Shown here: one piece after another, positions 46,368 through 53,582 of the stretch
Numbering within the stretch: the stretch's first letter is position 1
Layout: the number at the start of each line of letters is the position of its first letter
Source of the DNA: Phytoactinopolyspora limicola
Lineage (GTDB): Bacteria; Actinomycetota; Actinomycetes; Jiangellales; Jiangellaceae
Direction: 5' to 3'
Assembly (NCBI RefSeq): GCF_011320225.1
Contig: NZ_JAAOEN010000010.1
Coordinates: 161,880 to 225,879, forward strand
DNA: 64,000 nucleotides
Program-made: the position numbers and the translations under genes
The notes under the pieces: model-generated
The model's database searches: none
The model's input: the letters and a program-made list of their open reading frames with translations, nothing else
What the model was told of the DNA's origin: nothing

Positions 46368-48089
46368 ATGCACGGCGAGCGATCCAGGCGCACACTCGGG
46401 ATGTGCGGGAGATTAGGACTAGGCGAGCACACCCGCGTGGACGCCATGTCCGACCTCTTGGGTGGCGTCCGGTCCTTGGTCACCGCCCCGAGTGGGGCGA
46501 TGCGGGCCGACGCAGGCGCCGTCCGTTGGCGAGAGCCGAGCGGACCAGATCAGCGGCTTGGAGTGTCGTGGTCGCCGTGCCCGCTGCCCGACACCCCACC
46601 GGCCTCCGCCAGCGAGGCGGCTCGCGCCCACGACGCGTTCTCCTTGGTCGTCGAGGGCGACACCGCGCGATTACAGGCTGGGATCTCCGGCGCGGTGCCG
46701 GTATACGTCGATATGAATGACGTCGACGGTGCTGACGGCCTGCACTTCTGCACCCGGATCGAGCCGTTGGTCCGCACCGGCGCACCCATCGCGCAACCCG
46801 ACTGGAACGCCTGGGCGCACATTCTTGCGGCCGGCGGGCCGTTGGGCGGGCGAACCACCTTCGCCGGTATCCGACGCCTGCAACCATGGAGTCGGGTCAG
46901 TGTCCAGCCGGGCGCCCCTCCCACGGTGACCGACGGCCAGTGGCCATGGCTCGATATCACCGCCCAGCCCGGCGCCGGGGTCGACGCGGTCAGCGCGGCG
47001 CTGGCCGCCGTGGTCACCGAACTCAAATCCCGCACGGACGTGACCACCCTGCTCAGCGGAGGCTGGGACTCCAGGATCCTGACCGTGCTGGCAGCTCGCT
47101 CGGAGCCGAGGCGCTCCGCAGCGGGGTTCGTGATCGGCGCATCGCCCCGGGCGGCCGAGGTGCCGACGGCCTGGACGACGTCGTCGGACACGGGCACCGT
47201 GATGGAGGAGCTGGTGGCCGCCCAGGTGGCCGAGGAACTGGGCATCCAGCACGAGATCGTGCCGCCGGTCCGTGACCAGTTCGGAGCCGACCTGAAGCAG
47301 TTCGCCCGGTCCGTCGACCATCAGACGTCCTTTCACATCTGGCTGGTTCCGTTGGCGAGGGCCCTGATGGGTACGTCGCGCACCGTCCTCGACGGTCTGG
47401 GCGGGGGCCTGTTCGTTGGCGGCGCCTTCCCCGACGCTGGCGACGGACGCCCGTTGCTGGATCAACGTTTCGACCGGTTGACCCGGTACCTGCTGGGAGC
47501 CGAAGAGATCCTCCACCCGAGGGTTGTCGCCGAGATCCGCGATCGAACCCGGGCCGGATTCGAGGACGTCGCCGGACCCCTCGTCGACCACCCATTCGGA
47601 AGCACGTTCACCGCCTACCTGACCCGGACCCTACCCGGCATCAGCCTCGCCCCGTACGGACTGATGGCCACCGCCGCGCCGGTGGCCACCCCATTCCTCG
47701 ACGACGACGTCGTTCGCGCCGCGTTGGCGATTCCGGCCGCCGAACACGCCGACGGGCGGCTCTACCCGCAGGTCCTGAGGGCGTTCAGCGAAACTCTGGC
47801 CGACCTCCCGACCGCGTTTGACCTGACCCCGCGTCGACGAGTTCACCAGCGGCGGGTCGCCTCACCCGAGGCCGCGCAAGTCTTCCGTGACCTGCTGACC
47901 AGAGATCCGGTTCGCGAGTTGCTGGCGCCGGAACTGGCGGCCGCGGGGCTGGCCACGTGGCAGGCGTATCTCGACCTCACCCGGCCGCAACACCTGATCC
48001 GCGGGCTGGCCACCTTGGCGTTGTGGCTGGAGCAATACGACGACGTGCTCGGGGGAGCCGGTATCGAACCCCTACTCGGAAAGGCGTAA
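46368..48089 (+). CDS. Asparagine-synthase-like protein (AsnB C-domain with degenerate N-domain)
   Basis: The 573-residue protein has the ATP-pyrophosphatase domain of AsnB: LLSGGWDSRILTVLAA near residue 235 (SGGxDS loop) and a downstream DGLGGGLFVGG block. The first 200 residues are shorter and lack the RGPDG and HNGE-like marks of class II glutaminase; an internal MCGRLGLG at residues 12-19 recalls the MCG start of that domain but lacks a good ribosome site. Such proteins in surface polymer loci amidate sugars or peptides. GGAG lies before the ATG at 46368. Six bases separate it from the next gene. Confidence 0.82.
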   Translation: MHGERSRRTLGMCGRLGLGEHTRVDAMSDLLGGVRSLVTAPSGAMRADAGAVRWREPSGPDQRLGVSWSPCPLPDTPPASASEAARAHDAFSLVVEGDTARLQAGISGAVPVYVDMNDVDGADGLHFCTRIEPLVRTGAPIAQPDWNAWAHILAAGGPLGGRTTFAGIRRLQPWSRVSVQPGAPPTVTDGQWPWLDITAQPGAGVDAVSAALAAVVTELKSRTDVTTLLSGGWDSRILTVLAARSEPRRSAAGFVIGASPRAAEVPTAWTTSSDTGTVMEELVAAQVAEELGIQHEIVPPVRDQFGADLKQFARSVDHQTSFHIWLVPLARALMGTSRTVLDGLGGGLFVGGAFPDAGDGRPLLDQRFDRLTRYLLGAEEILHPRVVAEIRDRTRAGFEDVAGPLVDHPFGSTFTAYLTRTLPGISLAPYGLMATAAPVATPFLDDDVVRAALAIPAAEHADGRLYPQVLRAFSETLADLPTAFDLTPRRRVHQRRVASPEAAQVFRDLLTRDPVRELLAPELAAAGLATWQAYLDLTRPQHLIRGLATLALWLEQYDDVLGGAGIEPLLGKA

Positions 48090-48094
48090 CCGCC

Positions 48095-48673
48095 GTGGCG
48101 CGTAGACACGTGGTGCTCGACCAGGCGTGGTGGTCCGGTGTCGACGAACCGGGCGGTGGCGGCCGGTCGGTTGGTCGCCGCGCGTCATCGCCGGCGGCCG
48201 ACGTGTTCGTGGGCCGGGCCGCGTACATGCTGGTCCCCGGCCGGTCCATGGGTGGTCCGGCTCGCCTATCCGGTCGGGTCGTCGACGTCTTCGTGCACTG
48301 CGAGCGGCAAGGAGTCACCACGGTCGTTCTGGCCGGTGAAGCCGCTGACCTCGACACCCCGGCCGCTGCGGTATCGCGCTACGTGGCCACCGACCAGCAG
48401 GCGGTCGCCGCTGCCGCGGCCGTTCGTTTCGGCGCCGAACGGGTCCATCTCGCCGCGACGATCGACGTCGCTCAAGCGCGTGCACTAGTGGCCGAGCTGC
48501 CGTTTCCGGGCAGAGTGGTCGTGCCTGCCGGTCGACGGCTGCGCGGCTTCGGGGGGCGAACGGCCCGCCGGGTTGACCGGATCGTGCCGATCCGCGCGCT
48601 GTATGGAAAGATTCGCGGACGGGACGCGAGGTCGCGCGGAGCGGGGCGCGAGGCCTCCGGCCTTCCTTCCTAG
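48095..48673 (+). CDS. Hypothetical protein of the glycopolymer locus
   Basis: I do not recognise this 192-residue protein. It starts VARRHVVLDQAWWSG, has no signal peptide or membrane segment, contains alternating hydrophobic strands and Ala-rich helices (VVDVFVHCERQGVTTVVLAG; QQAVAAAAAVRFGAERVHLAA) and ends in a basic Arg-rich tail. This pattern suggests an alpha/beta domain. It is encoded between the asparagine-synthase-like gene and a glycosyltransferase with 5- and 47-base gaps, so it is very probably part of the same operon. Confidence 0.7.
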   Translation: MARRHVVLDQAWWSGVDEPGGGGRSVGRRASSPAADVFVGRAAYMLVPGRSMGGPARLSGRVVDVFVHCERQGVTTVVLAGEAADLDTPAAAVSRYVATDQQAVAAAAAVRFGAERVHLAATIDVAQARALVAELPFPGRVVVPAGRRLRGFGGRTARRVDRIVPIRALYGKIRGRDARSRGAGREASGLPS

Positions 48674-48720
48674 ACAACGGTGCTGGACACCGATCCGCCG
48701 CTCAGGTAGCAGAAGGTCTG

Positions 48721-51069
48721 ATGACGAGCACAACGACAAGATTCGACATCCTGATGGCCACCGATGGCCGCTTCCCCGGCGGGAACACGTCGAGCGTGGT
48801 CGAAGAGATCGAGGCTCAGCATCGCGCGGGATATCGCACGGGGCTGCTGCACCTCCCGTCGCCAGTACTGGGCCGGGCCCGCCCATTCGCGCCGAAGATG
48901 CGCCGGATCCTGGACGAGGGCAAGGCCGAACTCGTACTCGGCACCGACCGCGTCGAGGCCAAGCTGCTGCTGGCGCGCCATCCCACGGTGTTCATCGACC
49001 CGCCCCGGGGATTGCCGCAGATCGACGCCGATCAAGTCATTCTGGCCGTTAACCAGGTCGCCGCCGACGACCGAGGTGTCGAGCCGTACTACGACGTCCA
49101 GCACGTTCACCGGCAGGTCGAGCGGCTGATCGGCAAGGAAGCCACCTGGGCGCCGATCGGGCCCCGGGTGCGGCAATCGCTGGCACCGATGAGCGGAGCC
49201 ATTCCGCTGCTGGCCTGGGACTGGGAAAACGTCATCGACGTCGACGCCGTCCGGGTCACCCGGGAGAGCTTTGTCGCCGATCGTCCCATCATCGGCCGGC
49301 ACAGCCGGGGACACTGGAGCAAGTGGCCGGACACCAAACAGGACATCCTGGCCGCCTACCCGCACGATCCGCGATACGGCGTACGGATCCTCGGTGGCAC
49401 CGAGGCACCCGCCGACATCCTGGACCGCATCCCGGCCAACTGGGTGGACCTTCCGTTCAACTCGATCCCGATCCGGGACTTCCTCGCCACGATCGACTTC
49501 TTCGTCTACTTCCACCACCCGGGACTCGTGGAAGCGTTCGGGCGGGTAGTGCTGGAGGCGCTCGCGGCCGGCGCGGTGGCGATCGTTCCGCCCTATCTGG
49601 AGCCGCTGTTCGGTGACGTGTGCCTCTACGGCACTCCGGCGGACGTCCGCCGGCACGTGGACGAACTGTACGGCGACTGGGACGCTTACACCGCTCGTTC
49701 CCGGGCCGGTGTCGACCTGGCCCGGCGGCGATTCAGCTATAACACCCACGTCGATCGGGTGGAGAAGCTCATCGGTCCGCCTGATAAACCCGGCCCCGAG
49801 GCCGCCACCAGCGGGAAGGCCAGCGTCGGCGCCGCGCGCAAACAAGCGGGTCATGGGCGCGCCGCCGGTACGGCGAAGGCTGGCGCGGCAAAGGCTGGCG
49901 TGACGAAGGCTGGCGCGGCGAAAGCCGGCCTGGCCAGCGCTGCGTCGGGTGCGGAGAGTCCGCGGCGCACGCTCGTCGTGGACGTACGCTGGGACACCAC
50001 CGGCGACACCGTCCTGGCGAACGTGGTCGACCGGGCCGCCGACGATGGCCCAGCCGCCGTCGTCGTTCCCGCATGGCGGGCCGCGGACGTCGCCGGCGCC
50101 GCGGCGTCCGCGGGGTCGAAGACCCGCGGCCGGAGTGGACGCGAAACCGCCGTGGAGACGTTCCCATGGGGGCTGGCCGAGCTGTCGGCCGCGCAGCGGC
50201 GCCGGTACGTGGCGCTGCGGCTCGGCGGGCTGATCGCCACTCACCAACCCACCCGAGTGGTGGTCGTCGACGGTGGCGGGCCAGACGCGAAGGTGGTGTT
50301 CGGTGCCGTCCGAGACCCGAACATCGACGTGCTGCGGGTGCATCGGCGGCGGCCCCTGCCGGCGCCAGCGGTGGGGGAGCCGGCGCCCGGTGTCGCCACA
50401 CCGGACTCCGACCCGTCGCCGCCGGACTGGCAGCTGCCGGACGGCTGGTCCGTGACCCACCGAGCGGCCGGGTTGCGCCCTGTCGCCGCGCCGTCCCGCG
50501 GACGGCTGGCCAGGTTGCGGCGCAAAGCACCGAAGCGCGTGCGAGGGGCCGCGCGCCGCACGATGAGTGCTCTACGTCGCCGACGAGTCCAGCTCCTGGA
50601 GAGGATCGTGCCGTCGGCTGGACTAATGCTCTTCGAGGTAGACGAAGCCGAGTTGACCTTGCCGGCCCGCGCTCCGGTCACGCACCCGACCCCAGAGCGC
50701 CTGCCGGTGGCCCTGGTGGTGGTGACCAGTAGCGACGTAGCGGCCGCCCCGACCCTTCGGGCCATCGTCGAGCGGGCCCAGATCTCGGCGGCGTTCCGGC
50801 CGGCCGTGCTGGCTCCTCCGTCGTGGGTTGACGAGGCGGTGGAGTTCGGGGTGACGTTGGAGACGCTGATCCCGCGGTCGCAGTGGTTGGCGCTCTATGG
50901 CGGCGGCTGGTCCGAGTACGTGCGGCGGCGAGTGGACGAGACGTGCCACGTCATCCACCCGACCACCGTCGCCTACGTCGACCGTACGATCGAACCAGCG
51001 GGTGAGACTGACGAGCCGGCGGTGGTTCTGGACGTCCTCGAGACGGCCCGGACCCGACGGCGGGCATAA
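48721..51069 (+). CDS. Large glycosyltransferase-like protein with unknown C-terminal half
   Basis: In this 782-residue protein, residues 1-355 resemble a GT-B/GT4 enzyme: LMATDGRFPGGNTSSVVEEI, then PIIGRHSRGHWSKWPDTK, and HHPGLVEAFGRVVLEALAAGAVAIVPP as donor-binding block. A linker of four AKAG-type repeats (about 384-403) leads to a second half (about 415-780) with a VVDVRWDTTGDTVLANVVDRAADDG strand-helix unit, a basic RRKAPKRVRGAARR segment and VALVVVTSSD near 660, which I cannot assign. It may be a tandem glycosyltransferase with a degenerate second unit. It ends 44 bases before the ATP-grasp gene. Confidence 0.78.
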   Translation: MTSTTTRFDILMATDGRFPGGNTSSVVEEIEAQHRAGYRTGLLHLPSPVLGRARPFAPKMRRILDEGKAELVLGTDRVEAKLLLARHPTVFIDPPRGLPQIDADQVILAVNQVAADDRGVEPYYDVQHVHRQVERLIGKEATWAPIGPRVRQSLAPMSGAIPLLAWDWENVIDVDAVRVTRESFVADRPIIGRHSRGHWSKWPDTKQDILAAYPHDPRYGVRILGGTEAPADILDRIPANWVDLPFNSIPIRDFLATIDFFVYFHHPGLVEAFGRVVLEALAAGAVAIVPPYLEPLFGDVCLYGTPADVRRHVDELYGDWDAYTARSRAGVDLARRRFSYNTHVDRVEKLIGPPDKPGPEAATSGKASVGAARKQAGHGRAAGTAKAGAAKAGVTKAGAAKAGLASAASGAESPRRTLVVDVRWDTTGDTVLANVVDRAADDGPAAVVVPAWRAADVAGAAASAGSKTRGRSGRETAVETFPWGLAELSAAQRRRYVALRLGGLIATHQPTRVVVVDGGGPDAKVVFGAVRDPNIDVLRVHRRRPLPAPAVGEPAPGVATPDSDPSPPDWQLPDGWSVTHRAAGLRPVAAPSRGRLARLRRKAPKRVRGAARRTMSALRRRRVQLLERIVPSAGLMLFEVDEAELTLPARAPVTHPTPERLPVALVVVTSSDVAAAPTLRAIVERAQISAAFRPAVLAPPSWVDEAVEFGVTLETLIPRSQWLALYGGGWSEYVRRRVDETCHVIHPTTVAYVDRTIEPAGETDEPAVVLDVLETARTRRRA
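49870..49929 (+). repeat. Four tandem 15-bp repeats inside the large glycosyltransferase gene
   Basis: Four in-frame units close to GCGGCGAAGGCTGGC encode the Ala-Lys-Ala-Gly linker between the two halves of the protein. Such a repeat can change copy number and linker length between strains. Confidence 0.8.
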
Positions 51070-51112
51070 GTGTGATGCTGATGCAGACGGGGACACATTC
51101 GAGGCGGGACGG

Positions 51113-52309
51113 ATGAGCAGAGTAGGCAGAAAGGCTGTGTGGGCCGCCGGCCGGGCTCGGGTGGCAGTGCGCTGGGTGAGTCTTCAACCCAAGCGGACCC
51201 GCCGCCGCTACCGCAACGTCAAGGTGCGGTGGACGGCGATCCGCAAGCTGATCAAGAAGGAACGCGAATGGGACGCGCCGCTGCGGATGCGGCGACCGCG
51301 ATGGTGGATCAAGGGGTTCCTGTCCCGCAGCGCCATCCTGTACGACCTCGACCACAACGACCCCGCCGAGTACGTCTCCGATCTGCAGCGGGTCTACCGC
51401 ACGAAGCGGATGGTGCACGAGCGGCTGCAAGACGTCATCAACAACAAACTCACCACCCATCTGCTGCTCGGCACCATGGACATCCGCTCGGCCGAGCTAC
51501 TCGGCGTCTACTGGCGCCGTGCGGTCCACCGGTTTCCCGGTGAAGAACGGGTCGAGCTGCCGGTCTACCTGACCCGGATGCGGATCGCGCAGCAGGTGTT
51601 CTTCAAGGTCTTGTCCGGCGCCGAAGGGAAGAACATCTTCGCGGTCAAACGGGTGGACGAAGCGACGTGGGCGGTCAACGGCGTCGCCAAAGACCTCGAC
51701 GAGACCGTCGGTGTCTTCTACGTCCAGAACCGCCCGCTGATCGTGGAGGAAGGACTGGAGCAACACGCCAAGCAGCACGCGTTGTATCCGCATGCGGTGA
51801 ACACCATCCGGGTCTTGACGATGATCGACGTCACCAACGGCCACACCCCGTTCATTGCCACGGCCGTGCAGCGGATCGGCACCGACGGGTCGGCTCCGGC
51901 GGACAACTGGAGCCGGGGCGGGCTCAGCGCCAAGATCGACCTCGACACCGGGCAACTGGGCCGGGCAACCCGATTGCCTCAGGGCGACACCGTCGAGTGG
52001 TTCGACGCCCATCCCGACACCGGGGCGCCGATCTCCGGCGTAGAAGTCCCGTATTGGTCGGAGGTGCGGGATCTGGTGCTGCATTCGGCGCGAGTGCTGT
52101 CGTTCATGGAGTACATCGGGTGGGACATCGTCGTCACGCCGGATGGGCCGGTGGTGTTGGAAGCCAACATCAACACCGGGATGAACGTGCTGCAGGCGCA
52201 CCAGCCGTTGTTCACCGATCGACGCGCGCGGGCCTACTACGCCGAGCGCGGAGTCACCACCGACCTCGCGCTGGATCCACCAGCCGTCGACGTCGACGAA
52301 CCCATCTAG
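51113..52309 (+). CDS. Sugar-transfer-associated ATP-grasp protein
   Basis: The 398-residue protein looks like the ATP-grasp family found in capsule and exopolysaccharide loci. A basic N-terminus (about 1-60) precedes ATP-grasp features: NIFAVKRVDEATWAVNG, PLIVEEGLEQHAKQHALYPHAVNTIRVLTMID, NWSRGGLSAKIDLDTG, and the metal-binding end WDIVVTPDGPVVLEANINTG with Glu-x-Asn. Such enzymes probably link an amino acid or other carboxylate to the polymer. It ends the glycopolymer region, followed by a repeat-rich gap and then the racemase and enolase/ATP-grasp genes. Confidence 0.85.
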   Translation: MSRVGRKAVWAAGRARVAVRWVSLQPKRTRRRYRNVKVRWTAIRKLIKKEREWDAPLRMRRPRWWIKGFLSRSAILYDLDHNDPAEYVSDLQRVYRTKRMVHERLQDVINNKLTTHLLLGTMDIRSAELLGVYWRRAVHRFPGEERVELPVYLTRMRIAQQVFFKVLSGAEGKNIFAVKRVDEATWAVNGVAKDLDETVGVFYVQNRPLIVEEGLEQHAKQHALYPHAVNTIRVLTMIDVTNGHTPFIATAVQRIGTDGSAPADNWSRGGLSAKIDLDTGQLGRATRLPQGDTVEWFDAHPDTGAPISGVEVPYWSEVRDLVLHSARVLSFMEYIGWDIVVTPDGPVVLEANINTGMNVLQAHQPLFTDRRARAYYAERGVTTDLALDPPAVDVDEPI

Positions 52310-52709
52310 CCCGCGTGCGCACCTGATCGTCGTTTTGTCACCTGATCATCTACGTGGTGACGATCAGATGCATCACCTGGGTGTTCGCAAGCGGCAACAT
52401 CGGCTGCCCGCACCTGATCGTTTTCTCGGGGTCGCGGGCGGTGAATGATCAGATGCATAAACCGGCGTTGCATACGTTTGCCGTTCACCTGATCGCTAAG
52501 CGTCCATACTTCGAGATGTGATCAGATGGAACGCGCGGCCATTGACCGCTGCGGGAGCCGCCGCTGCGCATCTGATCGCCGTTTCGTAAAAGATCAGGTG
52601 ACCAAACGACGATCAGGTGACAAAGGTGGGGCGGGAATGTGGACATAGGCGGGCAAGCGGCGCCAACGGGCAATGATCAACTGGGTGTCGGTGGGGTAGC
52701 CTTCGAGGA
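52310..52709. repeat. Array of ten CAYCTGATC motifs in a 400-bp intergenic region
   Basis: CACCTGATC or CATCTGATC, in either orientation, occurs at 52320, 52339, 52362, 52411, 52447, 52486, 52520, 52569, 52592 and 52611. The outermost 28 bases on each side (52320-52347; 52592-52619) form an inverted repeat with one mismatch, each holding two motifs. Spacing is irregular (19-49 bases) and orientation alternates, so this is not a CRISPR. I see no gene here. It could be an operator array for a regulator, a partition-like site or a remnant of palindromic elements. The final 90 bases before the racemase gene lack motifs and should hold its promoter. Confidence 0.8.
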
Positions 52710-53411
52710 ATGATGTCGCCGCTGCTCGGGGTGCTAGGCGGGATGGGCCCCGCCGCCACCGCGGACTTCCTCGCGAAGCTCGCCGCATACACCCCTGCCG
52801 CCCGTGATCAGGAGCACATCGCGACGATCGTGTACTCCGACCCAACCACGCCGGACCGGAGTGACGCCATCCTCAACGATGGCGAGAACCCGCTGCCGGC
52901 GATGTTCCGTGGTATCGCGTTCCTCGACGAGGCCGGGTGCGATCTCATCGCCATCCCGTGTAACACCGCACACCACTGGTACGACGATCTCGCGGCCGCC
53001 ACCACGGTCCCCGTCGTGCATATCGTGGACGCGGTGGCCGCCCAGGTGGAGCGCGAGGCCCCGGACACTACCGTGTTGGGGTTGATGGCCACCGACGGCA
53101 CGATCCAGGCCCGGATCTACGAGAAGGTCCTGACCCAGTCGGGCCGGCGGGTCATCGACCTCACCGACCTCGGCCCCGACAATCCGGTGATGGCTGGCAT
53201 CCGCGCCGTCAAGGCTGGTGCACTCGATGGTGCCCGCGACATCCTCACCGCGGCTGCGCGGGAGCTGGCGGCGCGAGGTGCCCAGGGGCTGATCTATGGG
53301 TGTACGGATGTGTCCGCGGTGCTGGACATTCCGCCTGACGATGTCGACGTACCCGCGTGGGACGCCGCTGACGCGCTGGCGATTTCCTGCGTCAACCGGC
53401 TCCGCGGCTGA
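52710..53411 (+). CDS. Aspartate/glutamate racemase family protein
   Basis: PLP-independent racemases of this family interconvert L- and D-aspartate or glutamate with two cysteines. The 233-residue protein shows VLGGMGPAATADFLAKL at the N-terminus, the first Cys in LIAIPCNTAHHWYDDL (about residue 83) and the second in GLIYGCTDVSAVL (about 197). The usual Glu after GCT is Asp here. It precedes the multidomain ATP-grasp genes on the same strand by 171 bases, and may supply a D-amino acid to them. Substrate specificity cannot be fixed. Confidence 0.9.
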   Translation: MMSPLLGVLGGMGPAATADFLAKLAAYTPAARDQEHIATIVYSDPTTPDRSDAILNDGENPLPAMFRGIAFLDEAGCDLIAIPCNTAHHWYDDLAAATTVPVVHIVDAVAAQVEREAPDTTVLGLMATDGTIQARIYEKVLTQSGRRVIDLTDLGPDNPVMAGIRAVKAGALDGARDILTAAARELAARGAQGLIYGCTDVSAVLDIPPDDVDVPAWDAADALAISCVNRLRG

Positions 53412-53582
53412 TGCTCGGGGGCCGCGTAGCCGTCCGATCCGCGAGGTCGCGGAGGCGCCGGTCGACGCCCGATGTGACGGGGCAGGCGGGGTCCTCTTAG
53501 AATCGGCTGGCGCACCCGGCTGCGTGCGTCGTCGACAAGCACCGGCCGTGCAGCCGCGAAGAGCCACGAGAGGCAACAGGTC

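Noticed and set aside
46368..48089. Ordinary asparagine synthetase B
   Set aside because: The N-terminal glutaminase motifs are missing or displaced, and the gene lies in a polysaccharide locus, so a plain AsnB call is not supported.
52320..52619. CRISPR array
   Set aside because: The repeated unit is only 9 bp, orientation alternates, spacing varies from 19 to 49 bases and no cas gene is present.
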